From Pristimantibacillus sp052113225 (GTDB lineage Bacteria; Bacillota; Bacilli; Paenibacillales; Paenibacillaceae): a stretch of 64,000 nt of DNA. Shown piece by piece: positions 8,221-17,062 of the stretch. Made by a program: the position numbers and the translations under genes. The notes beneath the pieces are model-generated. The model saw only the letters and a program-made list of their open reading frames with translations, did no database searches and had not been told where the DNA came from. Position 1 is the first letter of the stretch, and the number at the start of each line of letters is the position of its first letter. Location of the stretch: assembly GCF_052113225.1 (NCBI RefSeq), contig NZ_JBFRCT010000007.1, forward strand, positions 124,001 to 188,000, written 5' to 3'.

Positions 8221-9027
8221 TTAGGAGATGGCCAAATAATCTTTAATGTACTTCGTTGTCTCTTCCGGATGACTGAGATGCGGGTAATGACCTGTTGCCT
8301 GCATTTGCCTTAAGGTGCTGTTCCTCAGATGAGCATGTAAATAATCGCCAACCTCTGGTGGAGAAATGCTGTCATCTGAGCATTGCAGAATAAGCGTAGG
8401 GATAGACGAGTGCTCAAGCTCTTCCCGATAATCGGATAAGAAGGTTACTTCGGCAAACTGCCTTGCAATATGCGGGTCTCTGGAGCAGAAGCTTTTCTCA
8501 AGCTCGTTAGACAGCTCCTTACGGTTGTCATTCTGCATGACAATTGGAGCAAGATAGCTTGCCCAGCCAATAAAGTTCATTTGCATCATTTGCAGCAATT
8601 CATTAATCTCATCGCGATGAAAGCCGCCGTAATAATCGGGTAAATCGTTTACATAGCGTGGGGAAGCCCCAAGCATAATGATTCGCTCAAAATATTTGGA
8701 TTCCCGGATTGAGGCAAGCATGCCGATCATACCGCTGACGGAATGTCCGACGAAGATCGCATCCTCCATTTGGAGCGTATCCATAATATCAAGGACATCT
8801 TCGGCATAGCCCTCCAGACGGTTATATTTATCTGAGTTGTAATAGTTGATTTGTGAGGATCCTGAACCAACGTAATCAAACAAGACGATTCGGTAGTCCT
8901 TCTGGAAAAAGGGAACCATGTAACGCCACATATCTTGGTCACAGCCAAATCCATGGGCGAATACGATGGTCTGCTTGCCCTGGCCAAATACTTTAACATT
9001 ATTGCGGGTGAGTATATCTGTATTCAT
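8221..9027 (-). CDS. rsbQ: RsbQ-type alpha/beta hydrolase
   Basis: A 268-residue alpha/beta hydrolase with close resemblance to B. subtilis RsbQ along its length (HGFGCDQDMW, LFDYVGSG, GHSVSG). With the start at 9027 the catalytic triad falls at Ser96, Asp219 and His247, the same numbering as RsbQ. That ATG is preferred over an in-frame GTG nine bases upstream because the latter is only two bases from AGGAG. RsbQ is the energy-stress sensor that acts through the PAS domain of RsbP. Here the downstream partner is a PAS-GGDEF protein, so the signal probably feeds cyclic di-GMP. Confidence 0.93.
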   Translation of the reverse strand: MNTDILTRNNVKVFGQGKQTIVFAHGFGCDQDMWRYMVPFFQKDYRIVLFDYVGSGSSQINYYNSDKYNRLEGYAEDVLDIMDTLQMEDAIFVGHSVSGMIGMLASIRESKYFERIIMLGASPRYVNDLPDYYGGFHRDEINELLQMMQMNFIGWASYLAPIVMQNDNRKELSNELEKSFCSRDPHIARQFAEVTFLSDYREELEHSSIPTLILQCSDDSISPPEVGDYLHAHLRNSTLRQMQATGHYPHLSHPEETTKYIKDYLAIS

Positions 9028-9133
9028 AGATACCACTCTCCTCTCACAGAGAAGTCAGACGCTATGAACATTATATCGGATATTTATGGATTAGGGATGA
9101 TTATTTGTAGATATCTGTCGATTTCCCGGGGAA

Positions 9134-9934
9134 TTAGGAGGGCGTTTTTTGATATTTTCTCAATTGAATTGGCGTGATTTGACTGAAGGATTTGAACTCT
9201 TTCATGAAATGAGATTGATCGAAGTAGCCGCCTTCCATTGCCACATTGGTAAGGGATGAGTCCCCCCGAACAATAGCTCCAAGCGTACGTTGAAATCGAA
9301 TGATGCGGCAGTACAGTTTAGGAGAAATACCCAGTGATTGCTCGAATTTGGTACGAATATAACGTTCGGAATAACCGGTATCCTCTGCCAAGTCACGAAT
9401 GGTGACACTGCCGTTGGTGCGTTGCATGGACGTTAAGCAAAAATCGATCATGCCAATGGAACGGACGTCCCCTCCAAGAATCGGCATGCAATGCTTCTCG
9501 AAGCAGGCCATTCGATCAGAGAAGAAGTTGAGCTCTGCAATCATCACACCCATATCTTTATACTTCGTTAGGGAGTCCTCGAACGGAATCTGGACCTCGA
9601 TGACCTCTTTAAGCGGAAGATTAGGCAATAGCAGACTTAATCTGGCAGACAAACGTACCCCGAAGTAGATGGTATTTGGTTCAAAATAAAGCTCTTTGCC
9701 CTGCAGAACGGTGCCGCATACTCTAGCTGAAGGCAGAACAGGATCACAGCAAAAGAGAAGGTCTACACAGCCATCAGGCACAACACGAATCATCTGATTG
9801 CCGCTGCCTGTTAGGAATTGATAATAGATAACAGGCTGCCCATCATAATAGACTTTGCGCTCTATGTAATTCGTTGTTTCCCATTCAAAACCGTATTGAA
9901 TACCACTAATGAGTCCCTCGATTGATCCGCTCAT
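9134..9934 (-). CDS. AraC family transcriptional regulator
   Basis: A 266-residue regulator. The N-terminal domain is of the DUF6597-like type (PDGCVDLLF near residue 53), and the C-terminal AraC DNA-binding domain holds two helix-turn-helix units (IRDLAEDTGYSERYIRTKFE and MEGGYFDQSHFMKEFKSFSQITP). It lies upstream of the rsbQ-like gene in the same direction with a 106-base gap, so cotranscription is possible but not shown. Its target is unknown. GGGAGG lies about 12 bases before the ATG. Confidence 0.85.
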   Translation of the reverse strand: MSGSIEGLISGIQYGFEWETTNYIERKVYYDGQPVIYYQFLTGSGNQMIRVVPDGCVDLLFCCDPVLPSARVCGTVLQGKELYFEPNTIYFGVRLSARLSLLLPNLPLKEVIEVQIPFEDSLTKYKDMGVMIAELNFFSDRMACFEKHCMPILGGDVRSIGMIDFCLTSMQRTNGSVTIRDLAEDTGYSERYIRTKFEQSLGISPKLYCRIIRFQRTLGAIVRGDSSLTNVAMEGGYFDQSHFMKEFKSFSQITPIQLRKYQKTPS

Positions 9935-10127
9935 CGTTGTCTTCTTCCTCCCGCATGCCTAATATGCGTACAACAATAGCAAAGGCCCAACACTTCCGTC
10001 AATAGATTTAAGTTATATAATCTAACATAAATTACGTTATTGTTCCGTTTTTTACAATTATCCATCTGTTTGTGTGAGGTAAATTAACACCAAGAACAGA
10101 CACGAAAAAATGGGGAGGCATACACAG

Positions 10128-12425
10128 ATGAAGAAACTAAGAAGCTCTGTCGTAAAAAAATCAGCCGTACTTGGCGCAGCACTTTCGGTTGCTTTGGGGA
10201 GTGGAGCGGTTGGTCCAGTCTCGGCACCAACAGCTATGGCACATGGCGGTACGGAGGATTTTGTTCCGCTTCGCACGACCTTGGAGGAGTTTGGAGCAAC
10301 CATTAAGTGGGACAGCTTTGCAGGCACGATTCAAATCACGAAGAACAGCACAATTGTGAAGGTGAAGCCAAACTCCAATATTGCCTTGGTGAACGGACAG
10401 CGTCTTGAGATGGAAGCTCCGGTTATTATGAAGAAAAATCTGGCTTATGTCTCCCATCATTTTATAAGTGAAGTGTTCCAATCCGGTCTTGACCAGACGT
10501 TCCAGGTGGAGACAAAACCTAACCCGCTGAACCCGCTTACGTCCTCTGAGATTGCGGCGACCGTGAATGTGTTAAAGGCAGAAGGAAAATTCCAGGACAA
10601 TTACCGCTTCACTGAAATTACGCTGAAGGCACCGCCAAAGGATCAAGTATGGAACTTTGCGCTTAACGGCACGAATGTGACTGCCAATCGTTCTGCTGCT
10701 TTTGTTATTCTGGACGGCAAGCATGTGATCGAAGGAACAGTTGACCTGGTAACGAAAAAAGTGACGGCATGGCAGCCGGTTGAAGGCGCTCATGGTATGG
10801 TGCTGCTTGATGATTTTGGTACCGTGCAATCCGCCATTGAGGAAAGCACAGAATATGCAGCGGCCTTGAAGAAGCGCGGCATTAATGATGTAAAGCAGGT
10901 CGTATCAACGCCGCTTACGGTTGGTTATTTCGATGGGAAGGACGAGCTCCAGCAGGATAAGCGTCTGCTTAAAGTAGTCGCCTATTTGAATACAGGGGAC
11001 GGCAACTACTGGGCGCATCCTATTGAAGACTTGGTCGCTGTGGTCGATCTGGAACAGAAGAAGGTTATTAAGGTCGAGGATGCCGGTGTTGTACCGATTC
11101 CGATGAAGGCAACCCCGTATGACGGCAGCAACATGACTGCTGCAACTCCTTCCAAGCCCCTTGAGATTACCGAGCCGGAAGGCAAGAACTATACCATTAC
11201 CGGCAATACGATTCATTGGCAGAATTGGGACTTCCATCTTCGTTTGGATTCCCGCGTAGGTCCAATCCTATCGACGGTTACTTATAATGATCAAGGCAAG
11301 AAACGCAAAATAATGTACGAGGGCTCGCTTGGCGGCATGATTGTTCCTTATGGCGATCCGGATGTGGGCTGGTACTTCAAAGCTTATCTGGATTCTGGTG
11401 AATATGGCATGGGAACCTTGACGTCATCGCTAGCACGCGGCAAAGATGTACCGGATAATGCTGTTCTGCTGGATGCGACCATTGCGGACTATACAGGCTC
11501 CGCGATGAACATTCCGAATGCAATGGCGATCTTCGAGCGTTATGCAGGGCCGGAATACAAGCATCAAGAGATGGGACAAGACAATGTCAGCGCGGAACGT
11601 CGTGAGCTTGTTGTTCGATGGATTAGTACGGTTGGCAACTACGATTATATTTTCGACTGGGTATTTGCACAAAATGGCACCATCGGCATCAATGCAGGAG
11701 CTACAGGAATCGAGGCTGTAAAAGGCGTTGTGTCCAGCACAATGCATGACGGTACCGCTGCAGAAGACACGAAATATGGTACTTTGATCGACCATAATAT
11801 TGTTGGCACAACTCATCAGCATATTTATAACTTCCGTCTGGATATGGACGTAGATGGGGAAGAAAATTCCCTGATGGAGATTAATCCGGTCGTAGCAGAG
11901 AATACAGCTGGCGGCCCGCGCGAGAGCACGATGCAGACCGAGTCGCGTATTGTGGCGACCGAGCAGGACGCCGCTCAGAAGTTCGATCCTTCGACCATTC
12001 GTCTTGTGACAAACACAAATAAAGAAAATAAAGTAGGTAATCCGGTCTCTTATCAAATTATTCCGTATGCAGGAGGCACCCATCCGATTGCAAAAGGGGC
12101 AAACTTCAGCAAGGACGAGTGGTTGTTTAACCGCGTAAACTTTATGGATAAGCAGCTTTGGGTGACGCGTTACTACGAGAATGAGCGATATCCGGAAGGC
12201 AAGTATCCAAACCGCGCGAAGACAGATACGGGGCTTGGGGAATTTGTGTCGGATGATGAGCCTATCGTTAATACAGACAATGTGGTCTGGATGACGACAG
12301 GTACTACCCATGTGGCACGTGCGGAAGAATGGCCGATTATGCCAACGGAGTGGGTGTACGCGATGCTCAAGCCGTGGAACTTCTTTGACCAGACACCTAC
12401 GCTTAATTTGAACGGCAAGGAATAA
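10128..12425 (+). CDS. Secreted copper amine oxidase
   Basis: A 765-residue protein. A lysine-rich signal peptide (about 1-38) leads to a copper amine oxidase N-terminal stalk domain (about 45-110) and the catalytic domain. The topaquinone precursor Tyr505 sits in NYDY, copper ligands are His563 and His565 (THQH) and His728, and the base Asp422 lies in YLDSGEYGMG. Spacing fits the family. It oxidises primary amines to aldehyde, ammonia and hydrogen peroxide outside the cell. The ATG at 10128, nine bases after GGGGAGG, is preferred over one at 10110. It appears monocistronic. Confidence 0.93.
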   Translation: MKKLRSSVVKKSAVLGAALSVALGSGAVGPVSAPTAMAHGGTEDFVPLRTTLEEFGATIKWDSFAGTIQITKNSTIVKVKPNSNIALVNGQRLEMEAPVIMKKNLAYVSHHFISEVFQSGLDQTFQVETKPNPLNPLTSSEIAATVNVLKAEGKFQDNYRFTEITLKAPPKDQVWNFALNGTNVTANRSAAFVILDGKHVIEGTVDLVTKKVTAWQPVEGAHGMVLLDDFGTVQSAIEESTEYAAALKKRGINDVKQVVSTPLTVGYFDGKDELQQDKRLLKVVAYLNTGDGNYWAHPIEDLVAVVDLEQKKVIKVEDAGVVPIPMKATPYDGSNMTAATPSKPLEITEPEGKNYTITGNTIHWQNWDFHLRLDSRVGPILSTVTYNDQGKKRKIMYEGSLGGMIVPYGDPDVGWYFKAYLDSGEYGMGTLTSSLARGKDVPDNAVLLDATIADYTGSAMNIPNAMAIFERYAGPEYKHQEMGQDNVSAERRELVVRWISTVGNYDYIFDWVFAQNGTIGINAGATGIEAVKGVVSSTMHDGTAAEDTKYGTLIDHNIVGTTHQHIYNFRLDMDVDGEENSLMEINPVVAENTAGGPRESTMQTESRIVATEQDAAQKFDPSTIRLVTNTNKENKVGNPVSYQIIPYAGGTHPIAKGANFSKDEWLFNRVNFMDKQLWVTRYYENERYPEGKYPNRAKTDTGLGEFVSDDEPIVNTDNVVWMTTGTTHVARAEEWPIMPTEWVYAMLKPWNFFDQTPTLNLNGKE

Positions 12426-12443
12426 TACGATTAATAACGGCGG

Positions 12444-12480
12444 ACTCCACTCTATGAGAGTGGGGTTTGCTGTGTTTCTA
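12444..12480 (+). terminator. Weak terminator after the amine oxidase
   Basis: A small stem CCACTCT-ATG-AGAGTGG, extended by ACT / GGT, is followed by an interrupted T-rich stretch. Probable but weak. Confidence 0.45.
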
Positions 12481-12535
12481 TATCATTGGCTAAAATAAGA
12501 GAAAAGACAGCATAAGCTGGGATGGAGAGAGAAAT

Positions 12536-12860
12536 ATGATACGGACAATTGAGCAAGTACAGCATGATAATGTACATCTGCATGAACTAATCCGCAAGCT
12601 GGATGAGGACTTGGGGCAGCGGTATTCGTCGCCGGACGAGATTTTTACAGTCGACTTTAGCGATCCAGCTGTGAAGGCGATGACTTTTGTCGTGGCCTAT
12701 GTGGATGGTAAGCCAGCAGGGTGTGGTGGAATTAAGCGAGGCAGGCGCTCCTCAGCCGGAGGCTCTTGCTTTTTATAGGAAACATGGCTATTACGCGATC
12801 GATCGTTTTGGTGAGTATGTGGATTGTGAGTCTAGTCTTTGCTATGAGAAGCAGCTATAA
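12536..12860 (+). pseudogene. GNAT acetyltransferase remnant with internal deletion
   Basis: The first frame encodes a normal GNAT N-terminus up to GKPAGCGGIK (about residue 63). It then runs out of frame to a stop at 12778. In another frame the tail of the same protein is present, from PEALALYRKHGYY to CYEKQL, with a stop at 12858-12860. The central part, including the acetyl-CoA loop, is missing, so about 45-50 residues appear deleted near 12720-12735. A good AGAGAG site precedes the ATG. Confidence 0.82.
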
Positions 12861-12918
12861 GGAAAGATAAAGGGAAAGGCCGGAGCTCCGAATGAGGGGC
12901 ATCGGCCTTTCTTGCGTT

Positions 12919-13353
12919 TTATTCAAATGAGAGCTGCCGAATGACCTCGTATTCCGTCTGGTTGATCTCCATAAAGCCTAATGAGGCATATAAATGCGCT
13001 GCCCGCTCATTATTTGGGCGATGTCCTAATCGAATAACCTCGCATTGATGGTTGTTATGGATATGCTTGACCAGCTCCTGCATGCCAAGACGTCCATATC
13101 CTTTGGTCTGATATCTCCGGTCTATCATAAAAGCCATAATCCAATAGTGCCCGTCCTCGGGATCAATGGCGTAGACAGCAAATCCTACGATATTCTTCTC
13201 CGCATATAGGGCTAGCGCATTCATCCCGCAATAAGCGGCTTCTGCCAGCCAGAATACAGCAGGAGCGGGAAACAGCTCTCTTTGCTCTTCGGTTGGTTCA
13301 AGCAATGTACAGGCGTACCAGTTGTCTGCCGTTATTTTTTTTATAGTAATCAA
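12919..13353 (-). CDS. GNAT acetyltransferase, BltD/SpeG-like
   Basis: A 144-residue GNAT protein starting ITIKKITADNWYACTLLEPT. The acetyl-CoA loop is DRRYQTKGYGRLGM, and LGHRPNNERAAHLYASLGF closes the fold. The N-terminal pattern and length resemble diamine/polyamine acetyltransferases such as BltD, but the acceptor is inferred only from family likeness. The TTG at 13353, eight bases after GGAGGTG, is chosen; the longer in-frame ORF adds 24 residues with no family similarity. It ends near a convergent remnant gene. Confidence 0.82.
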   Translation of the reverse strand: MITIKKITADNWYACTLLEPTEEQRELFPAPAVFWLAEAAYCGMNALALYAEKNIVGFAVYAIDPEDGHYWIMAFMIDRRYQTKGYGRLGMQELVKHIHNNHQCEVIRLGHRPNNERAAHLYASLGFMEINQTEYEVIRQLSFE

Positions 13354-13472
13354 GCTGCCGTCACCTCCACTATCATCATCTCGAATTCCATCATGGTCTA
13401 CAAGGGAAGAGACGGGTATAATCATTTTAGGTGGTATACAAATATTTACAGTAGGAGGGGGCGTTAGGATAA

Positions 13473-13799
13473 ATGTTAGATTATCTATTTGAGAAAGTTA
13501 ATCCTTTTTATCATGTAGGTGGAATTGTTGGGTGTGTCGTCGGATATGCGATTGCAAAGATCTATCAGATTTGGGCTATAGCCTATAGGAAGAGCGGGTT
13601 TGATCCGAACATGACGAATTCTTGGAGCACGGATTCACCTCCGCAATGGGTCTGGGCTACTGAGCATCCTAATGCTTTTACTTTCTGGATGGTCATTGTA
13701 TATATAGGGATCGGCTTATTATTGGTAAAGCTTTGTTTGGCAGGTGCAGCTATCTCCAGAGCGAAGAATGCCACAAATTCATTAACACAAGAGGTGTAA
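13473..13799 (+). CDS. Small two-TM membrane protein, unknown
   Basis: A 108-residue protein with a hydrophobic segment near residues 15-35 and another near 68-92, plus a polar tail. I do not recognise a domain. GTAGGAGGGGG precedes the ATG. It lies only two bases before the HD hydrolase gene, so the two are probably cotranscribed. Confidence 0.62.
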   Translation: MLDYLFEKVNPFYHVGGIVGCVVGYAIAKIYQIWAIAYRKSGFDPNMTNSWSTDSPPQWVWATEHPNAFTFWMVIVYIGIGLLLVKLCLAGAAISRAKNATNSLTQEV

Positions 13800-13801
13800 C
13801 G

Positions 13802-14464
13802 ATGGGAATTGCGAATACCGAACAAGAGAAAATCATTCGTGCGGCGGAGTTGTTCAGCCGTTCCGAAATGGAAAAGGACGCTAGCGGCCATGATTGGTGG
13901 CATATCCACCGGGTTGTTCAAATGGCTAAACGTATCGCCCGAGAGGAAGGGGCGGATGCTTTCGTCTGTACGATTGCGGCGCTGCTGCATGATGTGGCGG
14001 ACGAAAAGCTTAACCCATCGAAGGAAGCTGGACTGCAAAAGGTCCTTTCATGGCTTGAAGCGTATATGCCTGATGAAGAGCAGCGGGGCCATGTTGTGGA
14101 AATCATCTCGAATATGTCCTATAACGCTGGGACTAATCCACCGATGCGTACACTAGAAGGTAAGGTTGTGCAGGATGCCGACCGTCTTGATGCTATTGGC
14201 GCCATCGCTATAGCAAGAGCATTCCTGTACGCCGGCTGGAAAGGGCATCCGATCCATGATCCGGATATTCCGCCCCGCAGCGAGATGACCACGGAGGAAT
14301 ACCGGAACGGGAAAAGCACGGCTATTAATCATTTTCATGAGAAGCTGCTTAAGCTTAAAGATTTGGTTAACACGGACGCAGCCAAACGGATAGCGGAGGA
14401 GCGTCATCGCTATATGGAGCAGTATGTGGAGCAGTTTTACGAGGAGTGGGACGGGAACCGTTAG
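13802..14464 (+). CDS. HD domain phosphohydrolase (YpgQ/YedJ-like)
   Basis: A 220-residue metal-dependent phosphohydrolase of the HD superfamily. Ligands visible are the first His in HDWWHIHRV (near residue 28), the HD pair in AALLHDVADEK (near 63) and the later Asp in VQDADRLDAIGAIAIAR. Length and motif order match B. subtilis YpgQ, a nucleotide pyrophosphatase, so a nucleotide substrate is plausible but unproven. The ATG at 13802, after AAGAGGTG, is chosen; an upstream in-frame ATG lies inside the preceding gene. Confidence 0.87.
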   Translation: MGIANTEQEKIIRAAELFSRSEMEKDASGHDWWHIHRVVQMAKRIAREEGADAFVCTIAALLHDVADEKLNPSKEAGLQKVLSWLEAYMPDEEQRGHVVEIISNMSYNAGTNPPMRTLEGKVVQDADRLDAIGAIAIARAFLYAGWKGHPIHDPDIPPRSEMTTEEYRNGKSTAINHFHEKLLKLKDLVNTDAAKRIAEERHRYMEQYVEQFYEEWDGNR

Positions 14465-14475
14465 AGCCCACATAA

Positions 14476-14616
14476 GCTGCATTGTATTTTGTACAACGTA
14501 TTCCATCAGAATCTCCTTATATAGAAGCTGCGTTGTATTTCGTGCAGTATTTTAGGTGTGTGCAACCTTGAATAGCCCGAGCAAGGGGTATTATGTTGCA
14601 CAAAATACAACGCAGC
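14476..14616. repeat. Cluster of three GTTGTATTTTGTGCA palindromic repeats
   Basis: Copies GCTGCATTGTATTTTGTAC (14476-), GCTGCGTTGTATTTCGTGCA (14527-14546) and, inverted, GCACAAAATACAACGCAGC (14598-14616). A degenerate fourth may lie near 14648. A related copy is at 57885-57911. The interval 14465-14737 otherwise shows no gene. Confidence 0.72.
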
Positions 14617-14711
14617 ATCCCCTACAAACGAAAGTCCTCTCATATCCTGTACAAACTACAATTTACGCGGCGGGTCTGAGACTCAATAGTCGATGTGACT
14701 GTCAATCCAAG

Positions 14712-14739
14712 AAAAAAAGACCCGCCGGAGGTCTTTTTT
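14712..14739. terminator. Bidirectional terminator
   Basis: AAAAAAAGACC / GGTCTTTTTT around a short loop, with T runs on either strand. It lies at the stop codon of the minus-strand VOC gene. Confidence 0.8.
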
Positions 14740-15193
14740 ACGTCAGCGTATTTTTGATCTTATTCCATTCACTTAAGTGAGGAACATAGTCCAAATTCTG
14801 CGGCTCGTCGTCCAGCCATGCCATAAATTCGAGCTCGTTGCCGTCGTGGTCGTTGAAATAGACGCTTGCTGCCGGCATCCACGCATGGACGAATGGCTCA
14901 GATGCATCTTTGCCAAAGCCGGGAAGCGGGTAGAGCCCCCGTTCAATCAGCCAGTCGGAGGCCAGCAGCAGCTGGTTGAGCTCAACGCCAAAGGCGAAAT
15001 GGCGAGGCTGCAGCTTCTGTCCGTTAGGAACCTCTTTTAATGCCAGCAGATCTCTGCGTTCTCCTACATAGAAGAAAGCCGACCTCCGCTCAGTTTTATG
15101 TAACGCAAGAGTCAGCCCCAGACGAGTATAAAACCTGATGGAACGGTCCAGATCTGTCACTTGCAGATGGGTTTCGAAGATGGAATCAATCAT
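14738..15193 (-). CDS. VOC (glyoxalase/bleomycin resistance-like) protein
   Basis: A 151-residue vicinal-oxygen-chelate fold protein. It begins with the usual ETHLQVTDLDRSIRFYTRLGL; paired beta-alpha-beta-beta-beta modules and the C-terminal VYFNDHDGNELEFMAW carry likely metal ligands (His near 7, Glu in ELEFM). VOC enzymes include dioxygenases, glyoxalases and thiol transferases; the specific reaction is not readable. The ATG at 15193, after AAAAGGAG, is chosen over an upstream in-frame ATG that lacks a ribosome site. Confidence 0.84.
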   Translation of the reverse strand: MIDSIFETHLQVTDLDRSIRFYTRLGLTLALHKTERRSAFFYVGERRDLLALKEVPNGQKLQPRHFAFGVELNQLLLASDWLIERGLYPLPGFGKDASEPFVHAWMPAASVYFNDHDGNELEFMAWLDDEPQNLDYVPHLSEWNKIKNTLT

Positions 15194-15396
15194 GTCGGTA
15201 AGCTCCTTTTGTTTGTATGTACGGCCTTTATTGTAACTTATCATGTCCATGATATGACATTTGTCATCTGAAAGAGATTACGTTCATGCGTAGGATCACA
15301 GATCCGGAAACGGTAAGATGAATACATAAGCAAGACAACAACTTCAGAAGCCGATAACATCATGACAAATTATAGATAGCGGGAGTGAACTAAACA

Positions 15397-16287
15397 ATGA
15401 GTTTTGCAATCGAACTAAATAATGTTTCGAAAATCTACCAAGGCAAAAAGGCGGTAGATAATTTATCGCTGAAGGTGGAAAAAGGAACCGTTATCGCGCT
15501 GCTCGGGCCAAATGGTGCCGGTAAGACGACGACGATCTCCATGATTCTAGGACTGAAGCAGCCGACCTCCGGGACGATTAAGCTGCTGGGCGGAAGCCCA
15601 AAAGATATAGCTGTGCGCAACCGAATCGGCGCGATGCTCCAGGAAGTCAGTGTCATCGATAACCTGAAAGTCGCGGAGACCATAGAGCTGTTCCGCAACT
15701 ATTACAGCAATCCGCTTTCCCTGCAGGAGCTGCTTCGCATCTCTGGCCTCGAGAAGGAAAAAGACAAAATGGCCGCTTCGCTGTCCGGCGGACAGCAGCG
15801 CCGATTGGGATTTGCGCTTGCAGCGTCAGGCGATCCGGAGATTATTTTCCTCGATGAGCCAACGGTTGGAATGGACGTAACGTCCCGCCAGATGTTCTGG
15901 GATACGATTCGTTCTATGGCTGATAAAGGACGTACGGTTGTCCTGACGACGCATTACTTGGAAGAAGCAGACAGCCTTGCAGACCGCATTGTTGTTATTA
16001 ATCAAGGCAAAGTTGTTGCTGATGGCTCGCCAAGTCAGATTAAAGCAGAAACAACGGGCCGCGTCATTTCGTTCACAGCTGGTGCTTCCGTTACATCGGA
16101 ACAGCTGCTAGCGCTGCCAGGTGTAATAGATGTGGAATGGAACGGCAGACGCGTGAAGCTGCAAAGCCGGGATACGGATCGACTAATTGTAACGTTGATT
16201 GAACAACGTATCGATATGAAAGATATCGAAATCCAAAGTGGCGGTCTGGAAGATGCCTTCCAGGCAATCGTCCACTCCACGAACTAA
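15397..16287 (+). CDS. ABC-2 exporter ATP-binding protein
   Basis: A 296-residue ATPase of a CcmA/NatA-like exporter. The Walker A GPNGAGKTT is at residues 37-45, the signature LSGGQQRRLGFAL near 129 and Walker B IIFLDEPTVGMD near 149; the C-terminal domain is typical of ABC-2 ATPases. It is followed 16 bases later by the permease and then by a DesK-type kinase and NarL-type regulator. This matches the B. subtilis YvfRSTU / YfiLMN pattern, where the two-component system controls the exporter, often against membrane-active compounds. Confidence 0.92.
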   Translation: MSFAIELNNVSKIYQGKKAVDNLSLKVEKGTVIALLGPNGAGKTTTISMILGLKQPTSGTIKLLGGSPKDIAVRNRIGAMLQEVSVIDNLKVAETIELFRNYYSNPLSLQELLRISGLEKEKDKMAASLSGGQQRRLGFALAASGDPEIIFLDEPTVGMDVTSRQMFWDTIRSMADKGRTVVLTTHYLEEADSLADRIVVINQGKVVADGSPSQIKAETTGRVISFTAGASVTSEQLLALPGVIDVEWNGRRVKLQSRDTDRLIVTLIEQRIDMKDIEIQSGGLEDAFQAIVHSTN

Positions 16288-16303
16288 AGGGGGATATTTT
16301 CTA

Positions 16304-17062
16304 ATGAGTCAATCTTCAAATATGAAAGCAACGCTTGCCCAATGTAAAGCGGAGCTGCTGCGTACAGTGCGTAATCGCCGGTTTGTTATTTTCTCGTTTA
16401 TTATGCCGGTTGTGTTTTACTTTATATTCACCAATACAATTGGTGACAATGCGCAAGTTGGCAACGTCGATTGGAAATCCTATTATCTAATGTCAATGAC
16501 AGTGTATGGCGTTGTAGGGGCGAGCCTTACTTCCTATGCTCAGCGGCTGTCAAGAGAGCGAAGTCAAGGATGGTTGGCTTTGCTGAAAATCACACCTTTG
16601 CCATCATGGTCTTATGTATTGTCTAAAGTACTGTCGCAAGCCGTTATTAACCTTACTATTATTATCGTGATGTTCCTTGTTGGTGGTATTTTCAAAGGTG
16701 TGGACTTAAGTGCTTCGACCTGGATTACATGCGGATTATTTATTTTTATTGGTGGTTTCTCCTTTATGGGGCTTGGCACACTAATCGGCTCGATCAAAAA
16801 TGCGGATTTTGTACAGGTGCTTTCCATGATATGCTATATGGGACTTTCCATATTGGGCGGTCTGTGGTTCCCAACGGATACGATGTCTAGCACTATGAAG
16901 ACAATCGCCCATCTTACACCAACCTATCGTCTTGGCCAAGGGGCTTGGGATGCGGTTGCAGGCGTGTCGATCGACTGGGGTGGTGTTGGGATACTGGTTG
17001 CTTATGTGGTTGTATTCCTTGCGATTTCGTCTTATATCATGAAAAAACAGGAAGCGGTGTAA
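16304..17062 (+). CDS. ABC-2 exporter permease
   Basis: A 252-residue membrane protein with about six transmembrane segments and the ABC-2 fold (AELLRTVRNRRFVIFSFIMP at the N-terminus; GLSILGGLWFP in the fifth segment region). It pairs with the preceding ATPase. The ATG at 16304 is preferred over an ORF start lying inside the ATPase gene. Its stop overlaps the kinase ATG by one base, indicating translational coupling. The exported substrate is unknown. Confidence 0.9.
   Translation: MSQSSNMKATLAQCKAELLRTVRNRRFVIFSFIMPVVFYFIFTNTIGDNAQVGNVDWKSYYLMSMTVYGVVGASLTSYAQRLSRERSQGWLALLKITPLPSWSYVLSKVLSQAVINLTIIIVMFLVGGIFKGVDLSASTWITCGLFIFIGGFSFMGLGTLIGSIKNADFVQVLSMICYMGLSILGGLWFPTDTMSSTMKTIAHLTPTYRLGQGAWDAVAGVSIDWGGVGILVAYVVVFLAISSYIMKKQEAV

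Noticed and set aside
11430..12311. 293-residue minus-strand open frame
   Set aside because: Antisense to the catalytic domain of the copper amine oxidase, no family resemblance.
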